Shown here piece after piece: positions 1 through 9,170 of a stretch of 64,000 bases of DNA (position 1 is the stretch's first letter; each line of letters opens with the position of its first letter). The notes under the pieces were generated by a model. That model was given only the letters and a program-made list of their open reading frames with translations, did no database searches and had not been told where the DNA came from. This DNA is from Sphaerospermopsis aphanizomenoides BCCUSP55 (GTDB lineage: Bacteria; Cyanobacteriota; Cyanobacteriia; Cyanobacteriales; Nostocaceae). The position numbers were made by a program, and so were the translations under genes. The stretch covers positions 49,420-113,419 of the forward strand of contig NZ_LUFH02000004.1 in NCBI RefSeq assembly GCF_001586785.1, written 5' to 3'.

Positions 1-1364
1 TCTACTACTGAATTTTGCTGTTGCCATTCTAGAGGCAGTTCAAAGGATAAAATCCTGGCATTCATCAGTAAATTCCACTTACCACGGGGTCCACTATCTG
101 TCAGACGATGATCACCACCACCATCATTAATCCAAAATTCCAACGCCTCATCTGGATCTTCAGGAATATCAACTAATTTCGCCCACAAAGGTTGAATTTC
201 TGGTGGGTAGGTAATTGGGTCAAAAACAGGTTTGATGCCATAGTGATTGAGAACTTCCAAATCGTTTTCAAATGTTCGTAATAGGCGCTTACGTTCATCT
301 CTTAATCTGGAAGCGAGGTTCATTTTTTCCTCACCATAAGCAACACGCAGTAAAGTAGGAACGGTAATGCGTTGTTCTCTACCCATTTTGGTTTTAAATA
401 ACAACCATAACATTAGTCTAACAGCACCTTCATGTTGCTGCCAAAGACTCATAACTGTAGTTAATAACGTTTTGGGTAGACTACCATATTGATAGAATCC
501 GGTACGTTCTTTACAGCCTTGTTTATTTAAGAAATGTTGCGCCCAGATGCCAGCTTTAATTTTAAATGTTAGGCCAATCAGATATTTGCACCCTAATTCA
601 TCTTCTTGAAAATGGTGCTTAATATCTATTAAATGCCATAGGCGACTATTTGTGGCAGAAAATCCGGGAACTTTACCCCGTGGCAGCCAGTCAATAGAAA
701 CAATCAAAGAGCAAGCTTGCTGAACGATGTTCTTAATTAAACATAGCTTGGCAACTTTATTTAGGTCTTTGCGTTTTTCTAACCCCAAGTATTTTTCAAT
801 TTGGCGTTCATCAATGACAAACTCCTGTTCCCAAGGTTGCTCTAAAGTTGTAGCATGGGCAGCAAAAATCAGATGAATACCAGCAGATCGAATATCGAGA
901 TTTTCGACAGCTTGTAAATCTTGAGCCAGATTGTTAACTTGAAATGGGTCTTGGATGTGAAAAGAAATTGCCCCCCGACCTTGATTAACTTGTCGGCTAT
1001 AATGTAAATTACCTCCTGCATCTGTCTCCCAATTTAATGATTTACGTTGCGCTAGTAGATTGCAAGCTTCCCAAATAACTATTGCCGAAGCAAATGGGGT
1101 ATTCTTGCCATTGGAAAACAAATCAGGACTGGTAGGTTCTCGCGCTTCAACTTTGCATCTGCCTTTTTTCGCTTGCCAAGGGATAGGAGCGTTTTTTGGA
1201 CAAGCAATTACACATTGTGGTTCTGGATAATAACCCTCACAATTGTTACACAGACAAGGATCAATCCAATATTCATTATTTTCGATTTTGATTGCACCCG
1301 TAGGACATTGGGGGCGGCAGTTATCACATCCAGAGCAATTTTTGTTAGGAATAGTATAAGGCAT
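1..1364 (-). CDS. patB: PatB/CnfR-like Fe-S transcriptional regulator, 3' end cut by window
   Basis: An open frame runs leftward from ATG at 1364 to the window edge without a stop (454 codons seen). The N-terminus has two ferredoxin-like cysteine clusters: C10, C13, C16, C20 followed by Pro, and C37, C39, C42, C51, C55 followed by Pro. From family knowledge, PatB (CnfR) of heterocystous cyanobacteria has an N-terminal 2[4Fe-4S] ferredoxin domain, a long middle region and a C-terminal helix-turn-helix, about 530 residues in total. The missing piece would therefore be roughly the last 75 residues, including the HTH, which I cannot see. The family activates nif genes in low oxygen. A good ribosome site (AGGAAG) lies just before the ATG. 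The divergent nif-type ferredoxin and the cox genes beside it fit this identification. The alternative is a paralogous ferredoxin-domain regulator. Confidence 0.85.
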   Translation of the reverse strand, partial: MPYTIPNKNCSGCDNCRPQCPTGAIKIENNEYWIDPCLCNNCEGYYPEPQCVIACPKNAPIPWQAKKGRCKVEAREPTSPDLFSNGKNTPFASAIVIWEACNLLAQRKSLNWETDAGGNLHYSRQVNQGRGAISFHIQDPFQVNNLAQDLQAVENLDIRSAGIHLIFAAHATTLEQPWEQEFVIDERQIEKYLGLEKRKDLNKVAKLCLIKNIVQQACSLIVSIDWLPRGKVPGFSATNSRLWHLIDIKHHFQEDELGCKYLIGLTFKIKAGIWAQHFLNKQGCKERTGFYQYGSLPKTLLTTVMSLWQQHEGAVRLMLWLLFKTKMGREQRITVPTLLRVAYGEEKMNLASRLRDERKRLLRTFENDLEVLNHYGIKPVFDPITYPPEIQPLWAKLVDIPEDPDEALEFWINDGGGDHRLTDSGPRGKWNLLMNARILSFELPLEWQQQNSVV

Positions 1365-1379
1365 AAGGCTTCTTCCTAG

Positions 1380-2418
1380 TCTAATTGCTGAGATGTTTGG
1401 CTCAAGTCTCCCCTCGATGTCTCCTCTTGATTCATAACTTGCTACCAAATTATCTCCATGACAAGAAAAGTTTTTCTCGCCTCACTTATCAGTTATCAGT
1501 TATCAGTTACCAGTGATCAGTTATCATCAGTTGTCAGTGATAGCGGAAGGCAAGAGGCAAAAGGCAAAAGTAAAACCCTTGTTATCTATCACTAGTTTTT
1601 AGCTTTTGAGAATGTCCTAATCGCCTTGTCTACAGCTATATAATTAGTTATTTTCTCCTTACTTCTGCGTGGGAGTATCCTGCTTTACTGACTGCTGATT
1701 TCTCGATTCTGTTGTATTTTCTGTCACTGATTTTAGATCCTGGAAATTAGGGCTTCATTGCTTCTTTATTAACTATACATTTCATAAAGATTTCGCTAAG
1801 TTTGTTCAGAATGAGCTTAGGGAGATTTCTTAATATTTGTGTTGTTTGTTGACTGGAAATCCTCACTGAAAGTGTTTTCAGATAACATTTCACCAAGGTC
1901 AAATTGTTTTAATTTAGTATTTTGATTTTCTTGACAGTTAATATAAATTTGTGCCTGGTTATAAAAATTACATTTTTGATCATAAATAAACTCTTTGGCA
2001 TCAACTTAGTTAATGCAAAAATATAACTTTTATTCTCATTGCATTTGTATAGATGTTTGCATATAAAGTAACTAAAACTTATGTTGTATCTGTAAATACG
2101 GTTGTATGATATTTTCACTTCATATTTTCCAGATTATATTTGCGACATAATATCAAAACATAAATTATTGCTTGGCTTAATTGATTAACAATCTAATTCT
2201 TTAGATATAGCCGGATAGCAAGATGTGTAGCCATTCTATTTATTAATAATAATTAGCAGTTATCCTTTTGGATAAATTCCTATCAATTGATATTATTTAG
2301 CAAGTCAGCAAAACTTGATAAAAAAGTTAATTTTTGTCATCAAAATATTCAAATCTTAGGCTAGTATTAAGATTAAATCACCAACTAATTTATAAGCGAA
2401 ATTGCTGAGGATAGATTC
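1380..2418. other. Long divergent intergenic region between patB and fdxB
   Basis: About 1 kb separates the two divergent genes. The patB-proximal part has STRR-like arrays of a TCAGTTA-type heptamer near 1486-1540 and an AAGGCAAAAG direct repeat near 1553-1570. The rest is very AT-rich. No ORF here has convincing protein character. It presumably holds the promoters of both neighbours. Confidence 0.6.
2086..2128 (+). promoter_or_regulatory. Possible NtcA-type promoter upstream of fdxB
   Basis: GTA-N8-TAC is at 2086-2099, and a TAN3T box (TATTTT) lies 23 bases downstream at 2123-2128. This is the spacing described for NtcA-activated promoters in cyanobacteria. It lies about 290 bases upstream of fdxB. 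Such a short pattern occurs by chance in AT-rich DNA, so this is only a candidate. Confidence 0.3.
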
Positions 2419-2712
2419 ATGGCGACATTGACAGGCGTAACATTTGGCGGTAAGACTTGGACACCTAAATTTGCCCAAGAAATTGACAAAGATAAATGTA
2501 TCGGTTGTGGCAGATGTATTAAAGTATGTGGTCACAATGTATTAGGCTTGATGGCATTGAATGAAGAAGGTGAATTCGTAGAAGATGAAGATGATGAAGA
2601 AATTGAACGCAAAGTCATGACAGTTGCACATCCAGAAAACTGTATTGGTTGTGAAGCTTGTTCGAGAATTTGTCCCAAGAACTGTTATTCTCATACAACA
2701 TTAGACAACTAA
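2419..2712 (+). CDS. fdxB: FdxB-type nif ferredoxin III, 2[4Fe-4S]
   Basis: The 97-residue product is a small bacterial-type ferredoxin. One cluster is formed by C27, C30, C33 and C37, the other by C75, C78, C81 and C85. The first motif ends in Cys-Gly-His rather than Cys-Pro, and an acidic insert (about residues 49-63) separates the motifs. Both points, and the N-terminus, match the nif-associated ferredoxin III family (FdxB) of heterocystous cyanobacteria. It is a likely electron carrier in heterocysts. It is divergent from patB/cnfR and is followed by the cox genes. The length is normal for the family. Confidence 0.92.
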   Translation: MATLTGVTFGGKTWTPKFAQEIDKDKCIGCGRCIKVCGHNVLGLMALNEEGEFVEDEDDEEIERKVMTVAHPENCIGCEACSRICPKNCYSHTTLDN

Positions 2713-3217
2713 TACTTGTGGGAATTAGCGACATTGTTTAATTCCGTAAATACACGAAAGAAGTGATTAGAGGGGAATACTTTATTTTTAATATCAGTAA
2801 GTAAAAGTTCATAGTAAACAAAAATATAAATCGTCAATTGTTATTTTTAAACACAATCATGCCACCATATTCCTGATTTATTTAGAAAATCGGGAATATT
2901 AGTATTTTCAGAAAAAAGGTTATGAAAAAATCTGGAAGTTTACCCCATTTTTGGTGATGTACAAGTTAGAACTTGAATAAGTGGAAATCAAAAACACCGC
3001 TGAAATTGTTAGACCTAGTAGCCATGAATAAATTTTTTGATATTTTTGGCTAGGGATAAATATCAACAACAGGATGCAATCTCCTAAATCAGTGAACAAT
3101 ACAGCAGAGTTCAGGAGTCAGGAGTCAGGAGTAAAACTGGCTTTTTGTCCAGCGTTGAATTTAGATCCTGTACCTTATTGATCACTGGTAACTGATAACT
3201 AAGAAAAAGTAGGTAGT
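2713..3217. other. Intergenic region fdxB-coxB
   Basis: This holds the hairpin at 2867-2899, AT-rich sequence and a short CAGGAGT heptamer array near 3113-3134. The coxB promoter should be here, but I saw no clear -35/-10 pair or NtcA box. Confidence 0.5.
2867..2899 (+). terminator. Stem-loop downstream of fdxB, possible terminator
   Basis: A 13-bp stem (ATATTCCTGATTT pairing with AAATCGGGAATAT, one G-U pair) encloses a 7-nt loop. A T-rich but not pure tract follows. It lies 155 bases after the fdxB stop and before the cox genes. Confidence 0.4.
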
Positions 3218-4195
3218 ATGCAAAAAGTTCCTGTGTCGTTGTGGACGCTGTTAGCGGGGATGATAATTTCCCCGATTAGTATTTGGATTGGTCAAAATCA
3301 TCATCTACTTCCAGTACAAGCATCGCAACAAGCGCCTTTGGTAGACGGATTTTTTAATATCATGTTTACCATTGCGATCGCTCTTTTTTTAGTAGTAGAA
3401 GGAACGATTTTAATTTTCTTGTTTATCTATCGTCGTCGCCCCGGTGACAATAGTGATGGTACACCGATAGAAGGTAACTTAGCCTTAGAAATTTTTTGGA
3501 CAGCAGTACCCACTGTAATTGTGGTTGGTTTGGGTATTTACAGCGTCAATATTTATAACCAAATGGGAGGTTTAGAACCAGGTAGTCATCCTCATGGCCA
3601 TGTCGCTCATGTTTCCGGTACAGCGATGGCTGCTAGTATGAATGATGGTTCTCAATCTTTAACTGCTCCCAATATTGGTATTGGTGGAAGTCCCCAAACT
3701 CAAGGTAAACCAGCAGATTTGGTAGTTGATGTCAAAGGGATTCAATTTGCATGGTTATTTAACTATCCAGAAACTGGTATTGCTGCGGGAGAACTGCACG
3801 TTCCAGTTGGTGCTGATGTGCAGTTGAATTTATCAGCAGATGATGTCATTCATTCCTTCTGGGTTCCCCAATTTCGACTCAAACAAGATGCGCTTCCTGG
3901 TATCGCTACTGAATTGCGTTTTGTGGCTACAAAACCAGGTACATATCCGGTAGTTTGTGCGGAATTATGTGGTGGTTATCATGGTGCAATGCGATCGCAG
4001 GTTGTTGTCCACACTCAAGAAGATTTTGAAGCTTGGATAACAGAAAATCAGATTGCACAACAGCAAGGACAACCTCAAGTTGTGGCTGTAAATCCTGCTA
4101 ATTTATCTACTTCTGAATTTCTTGCTCCATACATTCAGGATATGGGAGTGAGTAAAGAAAATATTGCGTCATTAGTTATCGGGAATAGGGAATAG
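3218..4195 (+). CDS. coxB: Cytochrome c oxidase subunit II (heterocyst cox2 type)
   Basis: The 325-residue product is subunit II of an aa3-type oxidase. Hydrophobic segments are at about residues 5-25, 45-70 and 92-112, followed by a periplasmic/lumenal cupredoxin domain. The CuA ligands are visible in the IHSFWVPQF segment and in the CAELCGGYHGAM motif. It starts the coxBAC set. The position beside patB and fdxB matches the cox2 operon of Anabaena PCC 7120, one of the two heterocyst oxidases that consume O2 to protect nitrogenase. The last few residues (VIGNRE) are encoded by a GGGAATA-type repeat that continues past the stop, so the C-terminus seems to have been altered by repeat DNA. Confidence 0.95.
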   Translation: MQKVPVSLWTLLAGMIISPISIWIGQNHHLLPVQASQQAPLVDGFFNIMFTIAIALFLVVEGTILIFLFIYRRRPGDNSDGTPIEGNLALEIFWTAVPTVIVVGLGIYSVNIYNQMGGLEPGSHPHGHVAHVSGTAMAASMNDGSQSLTAPNIGIGGSPQTQGKPADLVVDVKGIQFAWLFNYPETGIAAGELHVPVGADVQLNLSADDVIHSFWVPQFRLKQDALPGIATELRFVATKPGTYPVVCAELCGGYHGAMRSQVVVHTQEDFEAWITENQIAQQQGQPQVVAVNPANLSTSEFLAPYIQDMGVSKENIASLVIGNRE

Positions 4196-4288
4196 AGAAT
4201 AGGTAAATTAAACTTTTGCCTTTTTCCACTGATAAATGAAAATCCCAAATTCCCAATCCCGAATCTAAAATCTAAAATCCAACATCGA

Positions 4289-5968
4289 ATGACACACATA
4301 GAATTTCCTCAAGATCCACCACCAGAAGAGAGTCAACAAAAAACTGTGGTAGTTGCTCATACTCAACGTCTCGCACCTTGGAAACTGAAGGACTATTTCA
4401 CCTTTAATATTGACCACAAAGTTATTGGCATTCAATATTTGGTGACGGCGTTTGTATTTTATTTGATTGGTGGGTTGATGGCCATTGCTATCCGCACCGA
4501 ATTAGCCACACCAGAAGCAGATTTTATTGATCCAAATCTGTACAACGCTTTCATGACCAATCATGGAACAATCATGATATTTTTATGGATTGTTCCCAGT
4601 GCAATTGGGGGATTTGGTAATTATCTAGTACCCCTAATGGTAGGTGCTAGAGATATGGCGTTCCCGAAATTAAATGCCATTGCCTTTTGGTTAAACCCAC
4701 CCGCAGGTTTACTATTATTAGGTAGTTTCATATTTGGTGGTTCTCAATCAGGTTGGACAGCTTACCCACCTTTAAGTTTAATCACTGCCAACACCGCGCA
4801 AACGATGTGGATTTTGGCGATTGTGTTGGTAGGAACTTCTTCAATTTTAGGTTCATTAAACTTTGTCATCACCATTTTGATGATGAAAGTTCCCAGTATG
4901 AAATGGGATCAAGTTCCTTTATTTTGCTGGGCAATTTTAGCAACTTCTATCCTCGCACTTTTATCTACACCAGTATTAGCAGCAGGTTTAATTCTGCTGT
5001 TATTTGACATTAACTTTGGCACTTCCTTCTTCAAACCAGATGCTGGTGGTAACGTCGTTATTTACCAACATTTATTCTGGTTTTATTCCCATCCGGCGGT
5101 TTATTTAATGATTCTGCCAATTTTTGGGATCATGTCAGAAGTAATTCCCACCCATGCACGCAAACCAATTTTTGGATATAAAGCGATCGCCTATTCCAGT
5201 GTCGCTATCTGCGTCGTTGGTTTATTTGTCTGGGTACACCATATGTTCACCAGTGGTACACCCGGTTGGATGCGGATGTTTTTCACCATTTCTACATTAA
5301 TAGTAGCCGTTCCCACAGGTGTAAAAATCTTCGGTTGGGTTGCAACCCTTTGGGGTGGAAAAATCCGTTTTACCACAGCCATGTTATTTGCCATTGGCTT
5401 ATTATCCATGTTCGTCATGGGTGGTTTAAGCGGCGTAACAATGGGAACAGCACCCTTTGATGTTCATGTCCACGACACATATTATGTAGTCGCACATTTC
5501 CACTACGTTTTATTTGGTGGTTCCGTCTTTGGTATTTACGCAGGTATCTATCATTGGTTCCCCAAAATGACCGGCAGAATGATGAACGAAACCTGGGGAA
5601 GAGTTCACTTTGCCCTGACTTTAATTGGTACTAACTTAACATTCCTACCCATGCATGAATTGGGTTTACAAGGAATGCCTCGCCGAGTTGCTATGTATGA
5701 CCCCCAATTTATTAGCTTAAATCAGCTTTGTACCATTGGCGCATTCATTTTGGGTATTTCTGTAATTCCCTTTGCTTGGAACGCTATTACTAGCTGGAAA
5801 AAAGGTGAATTTGCAGGTGATAATCCTTGGGAAAGTTTAACTTTGGAATGGACTACTAGTTCTCCTCCAATGATTGAAAACTGGGACGTTTTACCTGTTG
5901 TCACTCATGGTCCTTATGACTATGGTCAAATTCATGATCAATCTTCGTCAGTGACTGAGGCTGTTTAA
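4289..5968 (+). CDS. coxA: Cytochrome c oxidase subunit I
   Basis: The 559-residue, about 12-helix haem-copper subunit carries all expected active-site motifs. SHPAVYL holds the CuB His and the cross-linked Tyr, VHHMF holds the CuB His pair, and HDTYYVVAHFHYVL holds the haem a and a3 ligands. The N-terminal 30 residues are a polar extension before the first helix. It follows coxB by 93 bases and should be co-transcribed with it. By context it belongs to the heterocyst-specific cox2 oxidase. Confidence 0.97.
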   Translation: MTHIEFPQDPPPEESQQKTVVVAHTQRLAPWKLKDYFTFNIDHKVIGIQYLVTAFVFYLIGGLMAIAIRTELATPEADFIDPNLYNAFMTNHGTIMIFLWIVPSAIGGFGNYLVPLMVGARDMAFPKLNAIAFWLNPPAGLLLLGSFIFGGSQSGWTAYPPLSLITANTAQTMWILAIVLVGTSSILGSLNFVITILMMKVPSMKWDQVPLFCWAILATSILALLSTPVLAAGLILLLFDINFGTSFFKPDAGGNVVIYQHLFWFYSHPAVYLMILPIFGIMSEVIPTHARKPIFGYKAIAYSSVAICVVGLFVWVHHMFTSGTPGWMRMFFTISTLIVAVPTGVKIFGWVATLWGGKIRFTTAMLFAIGLLSMFVMGGLSGVTMGTAPFDVHVHDTYYVVAHFHYVLFGGSVFGIYAGIYHWFPKMTGRMMNETWGRVHFALTLIGTNLTFLPMHELGLQGMPRRVAMYDPQFISLNQLCTIGAFILGISVIPFAWNAITSWKKGEFAGDNPWESLTLEWTTSSPPMIENWDVLPVVTHGPYDYGQIHDQSSSVTEAV

Positions 5969-6013
5969 AACGCAGAGGTACGCGGAGGTTAGCGCAGAGG
6001 TACGCGGAGTGTT
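5967..6013. repeat. Duplicated CGCAGAGGTACGCGGAG repeat between coxA and coxC
   Basis: Two near-identical 17-mers (CGCAGAGGTACGCGGAG) follow the coxA stop, separated by a short GTTAGCG-like linker. A related inverted version (CCGCGTACCTCTGCG) lies at about 11168-11210, after the TauE/SafE gene, so this is a dispersed family. Confidence 0.7.
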
Positions 6014-6106
6014 TTTGAGGATTATTTTTTCTACCTTTGCGCTTATCCTGCGGGTTCTCCTGACGGAGATTGTGGAAGAGAAATAATAATTTATTAGGTA
6101 AATGAA

Positions 6107-6703
6107 ATGACTGCAATTACAACAGGTGAACATCACGAAGATGGACACGAACATCATCCAGATTTAAGAGTTTGGGGACTGTTGACTTTTCTGGTTTCTG
6201 AATCTTTGATGTTTGGCGGATTTTTTGCCACTTATTTGTTTTTTAAAGGTACTACTGCAGTTTGGCCACCAGAAGGAACTGAGGTAGAATTATTTGTACC
6301 CACAATTAACACTATCATTCTTGTTTCTAGTAGTTTTGTCATTCACTTTGGTGATATGGCAATTAAAAGAAATAGTGTGGGTTGGATGCGGTTTTGGTAT
6401 TTTATTACCGCAGTTATGGGTGCTGTATTTTTAGCAGGCCAGGTTTATGAATACATGAATTTGGGTTATGGATTAACCACCAATCTTTTCGCTAATTGCT
6501 TTTATTTAATGACAGGTTTCCACGGGTTGCACGTATTTGTGGGACTGTTATTAATTTTGGGTGTGTTATGGCGTTCTTTCCGTCGTGGTCATTATTCTGC
6601 TACTAAACACACTGGCATAGAAATGGCAGAAATTTACTGGCACTTTGTTGATATCATTTGGATTGTTCTCTTCACTTTGGTTTACATCCTCAACGCATTT
6701 TAA
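6107..6703 (+). CDS. coxC: Cytochrome c oxidase subunit III
   Basis: The 198-residue product is a short, cyanobacterial-type subunit III with about five membrane helices. Typical features are the SESLMFGGFFATY helix, GFHGLHVFVG, and the ending IYWHFVDIIWIVLF with its conserved HFVD motif. A His-rich N-terminus (GEHHEDGHEHH) is visible. It is the third gene of coxBAC. It is separated from coxA by 138 bases containing repeat DNA, which may affect read-through but leaves the order intact. Confidence 0.95.
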   Translation: MTAITTGEHHEDGHEHHPDLRVWGLLTFLVSESLMFGGFFATYLFFKGTTAVWPPEGTEVELFVPTINTIILVSSSFVIHFGDMAIKRNSVGWMRFWYFITAVMGAVFLAGQVYEYMNLGYGLTTNLFANCFYLMTGFHGLHVFVGLLLILGVLWRSFRRGHYSATKHTGIEMAEIYWHFVDIIWIVLFTLVYILNAF

Positions 6704-6908
6704 TTTGGTAATAGGTAATTGGTAATTGGTAATTATGCATCTGTTACCTCTTACCTTCTCATACATCATTCACAATTATTAAAACATCATCCAATCACAT
6801 CCTGTAAATCCTTAAATCCTGGACATCCTGATTCTGACAAAATCAAAATTCTGAAAATATTTAAATCTTGTAAATCCTGATGCAGACAATTTATCATGTT
6901 TCAAGATT

Positions 6909-7394
6909 ATGCAAACTAACCAAAACAAACTCTCCTGGTTTGACGTATCCGATGATGTCAAGGAATTATTAATATTAGCTGCACAAACCTGGGAAAATTC
7001 AGAAGTTTCAGAAAAATATATGCAGCAAGCTTTAGCTAAAACCGGAGATAACACAGATATTTTAGTTGCGGCTTATAGATATTTTTATTACAAAAATAAT
7101 TATTGTTTAGCACTGACAACAGCAGAGAAAATAATTGCTAAAATTAGAGCAGTCGAGAAATTACCCGATAAGTGGGAAGAACTAAAACCTATCTTAGTTC
7201 AACGACAACAAGAAACCCAAATCAGATTGTTCTTAAATGCTTATGCTGCTTCTGGTTTAGTGTTAGCTAAACTAGGAAAAATAGAACAAGCTAAAGAAAT
7301 CAGTACCAGAATTAAAGGTATTGATAACAAAAATGATTTTGGTGCTGGTATTCTTCTAGATATTTTAACCCGTCCACCAGAAGAAGACGAATAA
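6909..7394 (+). CDS. Conserved protein with TPR-like helices, cox2-linked
   Basis: The 161-residue, mainly helical soluble protein has no signal peptide. Residues about 30-80 and 105-145 have the alternating helix pattern and small-residue spacing of tetratricopeptide repeats (for example AYRYFYYKNNYCLALTTAEKII). I know of no assigned activity. It follows coxC on the same strand and precedes the cupin and ArsC-like genes. As I recall, the same neighbours follow cox2 in Anabaena PCC 7120. A role in heterocyst or nitrogenase physiology is inferred from position only. Confidence 0.7.
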   Translation: MQTNQNKLSWFDVSDDVKELLILAAQTWENSEVSEKYMQQALAKTGDNTDILVAAYRYFYYKNNYCLALTTAEKIIAKIRAVEKLPDKWEELKPILVQRQQETQIRLFLNAYAASGLVLAKLGKIEQAKEISTRIKGIDNKNDFGAGILLDILTRPPEEDE

Positions 7395-7460
7395 TTCGTA
7401 ATTCGTAATTCGTAATTCGTAAAAACTATTCTTTATTACCTAATCACCGAATTAATCATC

Positions 7461-7631
7461 ATGAACAATTGGTTTTCTACCCGAATTTCTGGTTACACTT
7501 TGTCAATATCCACTAATAATAATATTCTCTTCCCCGGATTGCCTGAAACTCCCTCAACTCCTGTAACTAAAAACCCTCAAACCAATCCTCCTATCCTTTA
7601 TTTACCTAACTATTCAAAATTTACGCTGTAG
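7461..7631 (+). CDS. Possible 56-residue ORF upstream of the cupin gene
   Basis: ATG at 7461 opens a frame of 56 codons that ends in TAG at 7629-7631, only 5 bases before the cupin start. The product is Asn-, Thr- and Pro-rich, with the pattern PGLPETPSTP and a hydrophobic-aromatic end. It has no Cys and no recognisable domain. Its position on the same strand, filling the gap exactly between two cluster genes, favours a real gene or a translated leader. Its composition is unremarkable, so chance cannot be excluded. Confidence 0.4.
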   Translation: MNNWFSTRISGYTLSISTNNNILFPGLPETPSTPVTKNPQTNPPILYLPNYSKFTL

Positions 7632-7636
7632 AAATT

Positions 7637-8248
7637 ATGCAAGGTAAGGATTGGTTTGTCGGTGGAGATGGACAGCATCAAGTCTGTAAATCAGCGAGAG
7701 AATGGGATTTATTACGTGATAATTATCGCCTATATCGGTTTCTGACCGAGGTTGAAGATGTCCTTAATCATGTTGAGGATGAATCAACAAGTCTCCCAGA
7801 ACTGAGAATCTTAGTTAGGCGATTAATTGTCAATTCCTATTGGATACAAAGTCAATTTTTACAACCCGATCCAAAAACCGGAACATCAGTTTTATTATTA
7901 TACGATGAATTAGGATTTCCCTTAACTGTGCAAACAGTCACATTTGCACCAGGGACAACTTCTAATATTCATAATCATGGAACATGGGGAATAGTTGCCA
8001 TATTAAAAGGCCAGGAAAAAAATACATTTTGGCGAAGAAATCCTACACCAGAACATCCTGATCAAATTGAGAAAGTAGGAGAACTGGATTTATATCCCGG
8101 AGACTTAATTAGTTTTACCCCGGAGACAATACATCATGTGCAGTCAATTAGTAAAGAACCAACAGTTACATTTAATATTTATGGAGAAACTGACCCAAAA
8201 TACAGATTTGAATTTGATGTAATTAATCATATTGCTAAAAAATTTTAA
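7637..8248 (+). CDS. Cysteine dioxygenase-like cupin protein
   Basis: The 203-residue product is an all-beta cupin related to the cysteine dioxygenase (CDO type I) family. The metal-binding pattern is readable: SNIHNHGTWG gives the His-x-His pair of motif 1, and FTPETIHHVQS gives the motif 2 His. A typical KGQEKNTFWRR strand lies between them. CDO-family enzymes oxidise thiols using Fe(II) and O2. An O2-consuming thiol dioxygenase beside a heterocyst oxidase is suggestive, but its substrate here is unknown. It is preceded at 5 bases by a small ORF and followed by the ArsC-like gene. Confidence 0.8.
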   Translation: MQGKDWFVGGDGQHQVCKSAREWDLLRDNYRLYRFLTEVEDVLNHVEDESTSLPELRILVRRLIVNSYWIQSQFLQPDPKTGTSVLLLYDELGFPLTVQTVTFAPGTTSNIHNHGTWGIVAILKGQEKNTFWRRNPTPEHPDQIEKVGELDLYPGDLISFTPETIHHVQSISKEPTVTFNIYGETDPKYRFEFDVINHIAKKF

Positions 8249-8430
8249 AAGTAGTGGCAAAAACATAAATAACAGATTATCGTGATTAATAGGTAGAAAT
8301 AGGTAAAAAAATCCAGAATATTTACCTATAAATAAAGTCCATCATCTTTCATCTGCGTTCATCTGTGTTTATCTGTGTTTAATTATTTGCCATCCAGAAA
8401 TCAAACCAGAAAGTTATAGGAGAAATAGCA

Positions 8431-8907
8431 ATGGCCAGAGTAATTTTCTATGAAAAACCAGGCTGTAAAAACAATACCAGACAAAAAGTATTACTAACAG
8501 CCGCAGGCCATCAAGTAGTAGCATATAGCCTATTAACAGAACCTTGGACTGTAGAAAGATTAAAATCATTTTTTGGCGATCGCCCCGTCATCGAATGGTT
8601 CAACAAAGCCGCACCCAGGATCAAATCTGGAGAAGTGAACCCTGAAAACATCGACGCTGACACCGCTTTAGTAATGATGCTCAGAGATCCCCTATTAATT
8701 CGTCGTCCTTTACTAGAAGTAGGGGATAAACGGGAAATAGGCTTTGATACCGAAAAAATTGATGCTTGGATCGGCTTAAAACCCGTAGATGACTCTTTTA
8801 AAGAAATGAGTGAAAACCTAATGCAGCAAGATTTACAAGGTTGCGCTCATGGAAATAATCACGAACACCATCATCATGGTGAAGGTGGTTGTAAACATCA
8901 CACTTAA
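8431..8907 (+). CDS. ArsC/Spx-family nitrogenase-associated protein with His-rich tail
   Basis: The 158-residue thioredoxin-fold protein begins with the ArsC-family strand and Cys motif (VIFYEKPGCKNN, Cys at residue 12). It has the RDPLLIRRPLLEV segment of arsenate reductases. It matches the nitrogenase-associated subfamily (NifO-like), found next to nif genes. Unlike that core, the last 25 residues form a metal-binding-like tail with Cys and about nine His (HGNNHEHHHHGEGGC). A metal-related function for the tail is inference. It ends the cluster that starts with coxB. A mobile-element-like repeat begins 2 bases after its stop. Confidence 0.85.
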   Translation: MARVIFYEKPGCKNNTRQKVLLTAAGHQVVAYSLLTEPWTVERLKSFFGDRPVIEWFNKAAPRIKSGEVNPENIDADTALVMMLRDPLLIRRPLLEVGDKREIGFDTEKIDAWIGLKPVDDSFKEMSENLMQQDLQGCAHGNNHEHHHHGEGGCKHHT

Positions 8908-8909
8908 AC

Positions 8910-9022
8910 AGGACTTACGCACAAAATTTATCATCAGGGTAGGGTGTAGGGTGTAGGGGTTTTTTCTTTTGATGAACCTATCCTCCGAAAACCTTATTTT
9001 TTCGTTCTTTTGCGTAAGTTCT
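8910..9022. mobile_element. MITE-like element, family D, copy 1
   Basis: About 113 bp bounded by inverted ends AGGACTTACGCA and TGCGTAAGTTCT (one mismatch). The interior contains GGTGTAGG repeats and no ORF. The same ends bound the copy at 26806-26955. It starts right after the ArsC-like gene. Confidence 0.65.
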
Positions 9023-9066
9023 ATTAAACATGGAAATCTAATATAACATTCAGCAGTCAGCTAATC

Positions 9067-9092
9067 AGCCCACATTCGTGGGCTTTGTTTGT
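9067..9092 (+). terminator. Rho-independent-type terminator
   Basis: The perfect stem AGCCCAC-ATTC-GTGGGCT is followed by TTTGTTTG. It sits between the convergent ArsC-like gene (+) and the PAP2 gene (-), and is a plausible end of the cox2-linked transcript. Confidence 0.6.
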
Positions 9093-9170
9093 TGAGTTCC
9101 AAAATTATCAGTACCCAAGCAAAATTAATTGTACATATTGATTGAAAACAAAAATGTCTGTATTCCTTAC

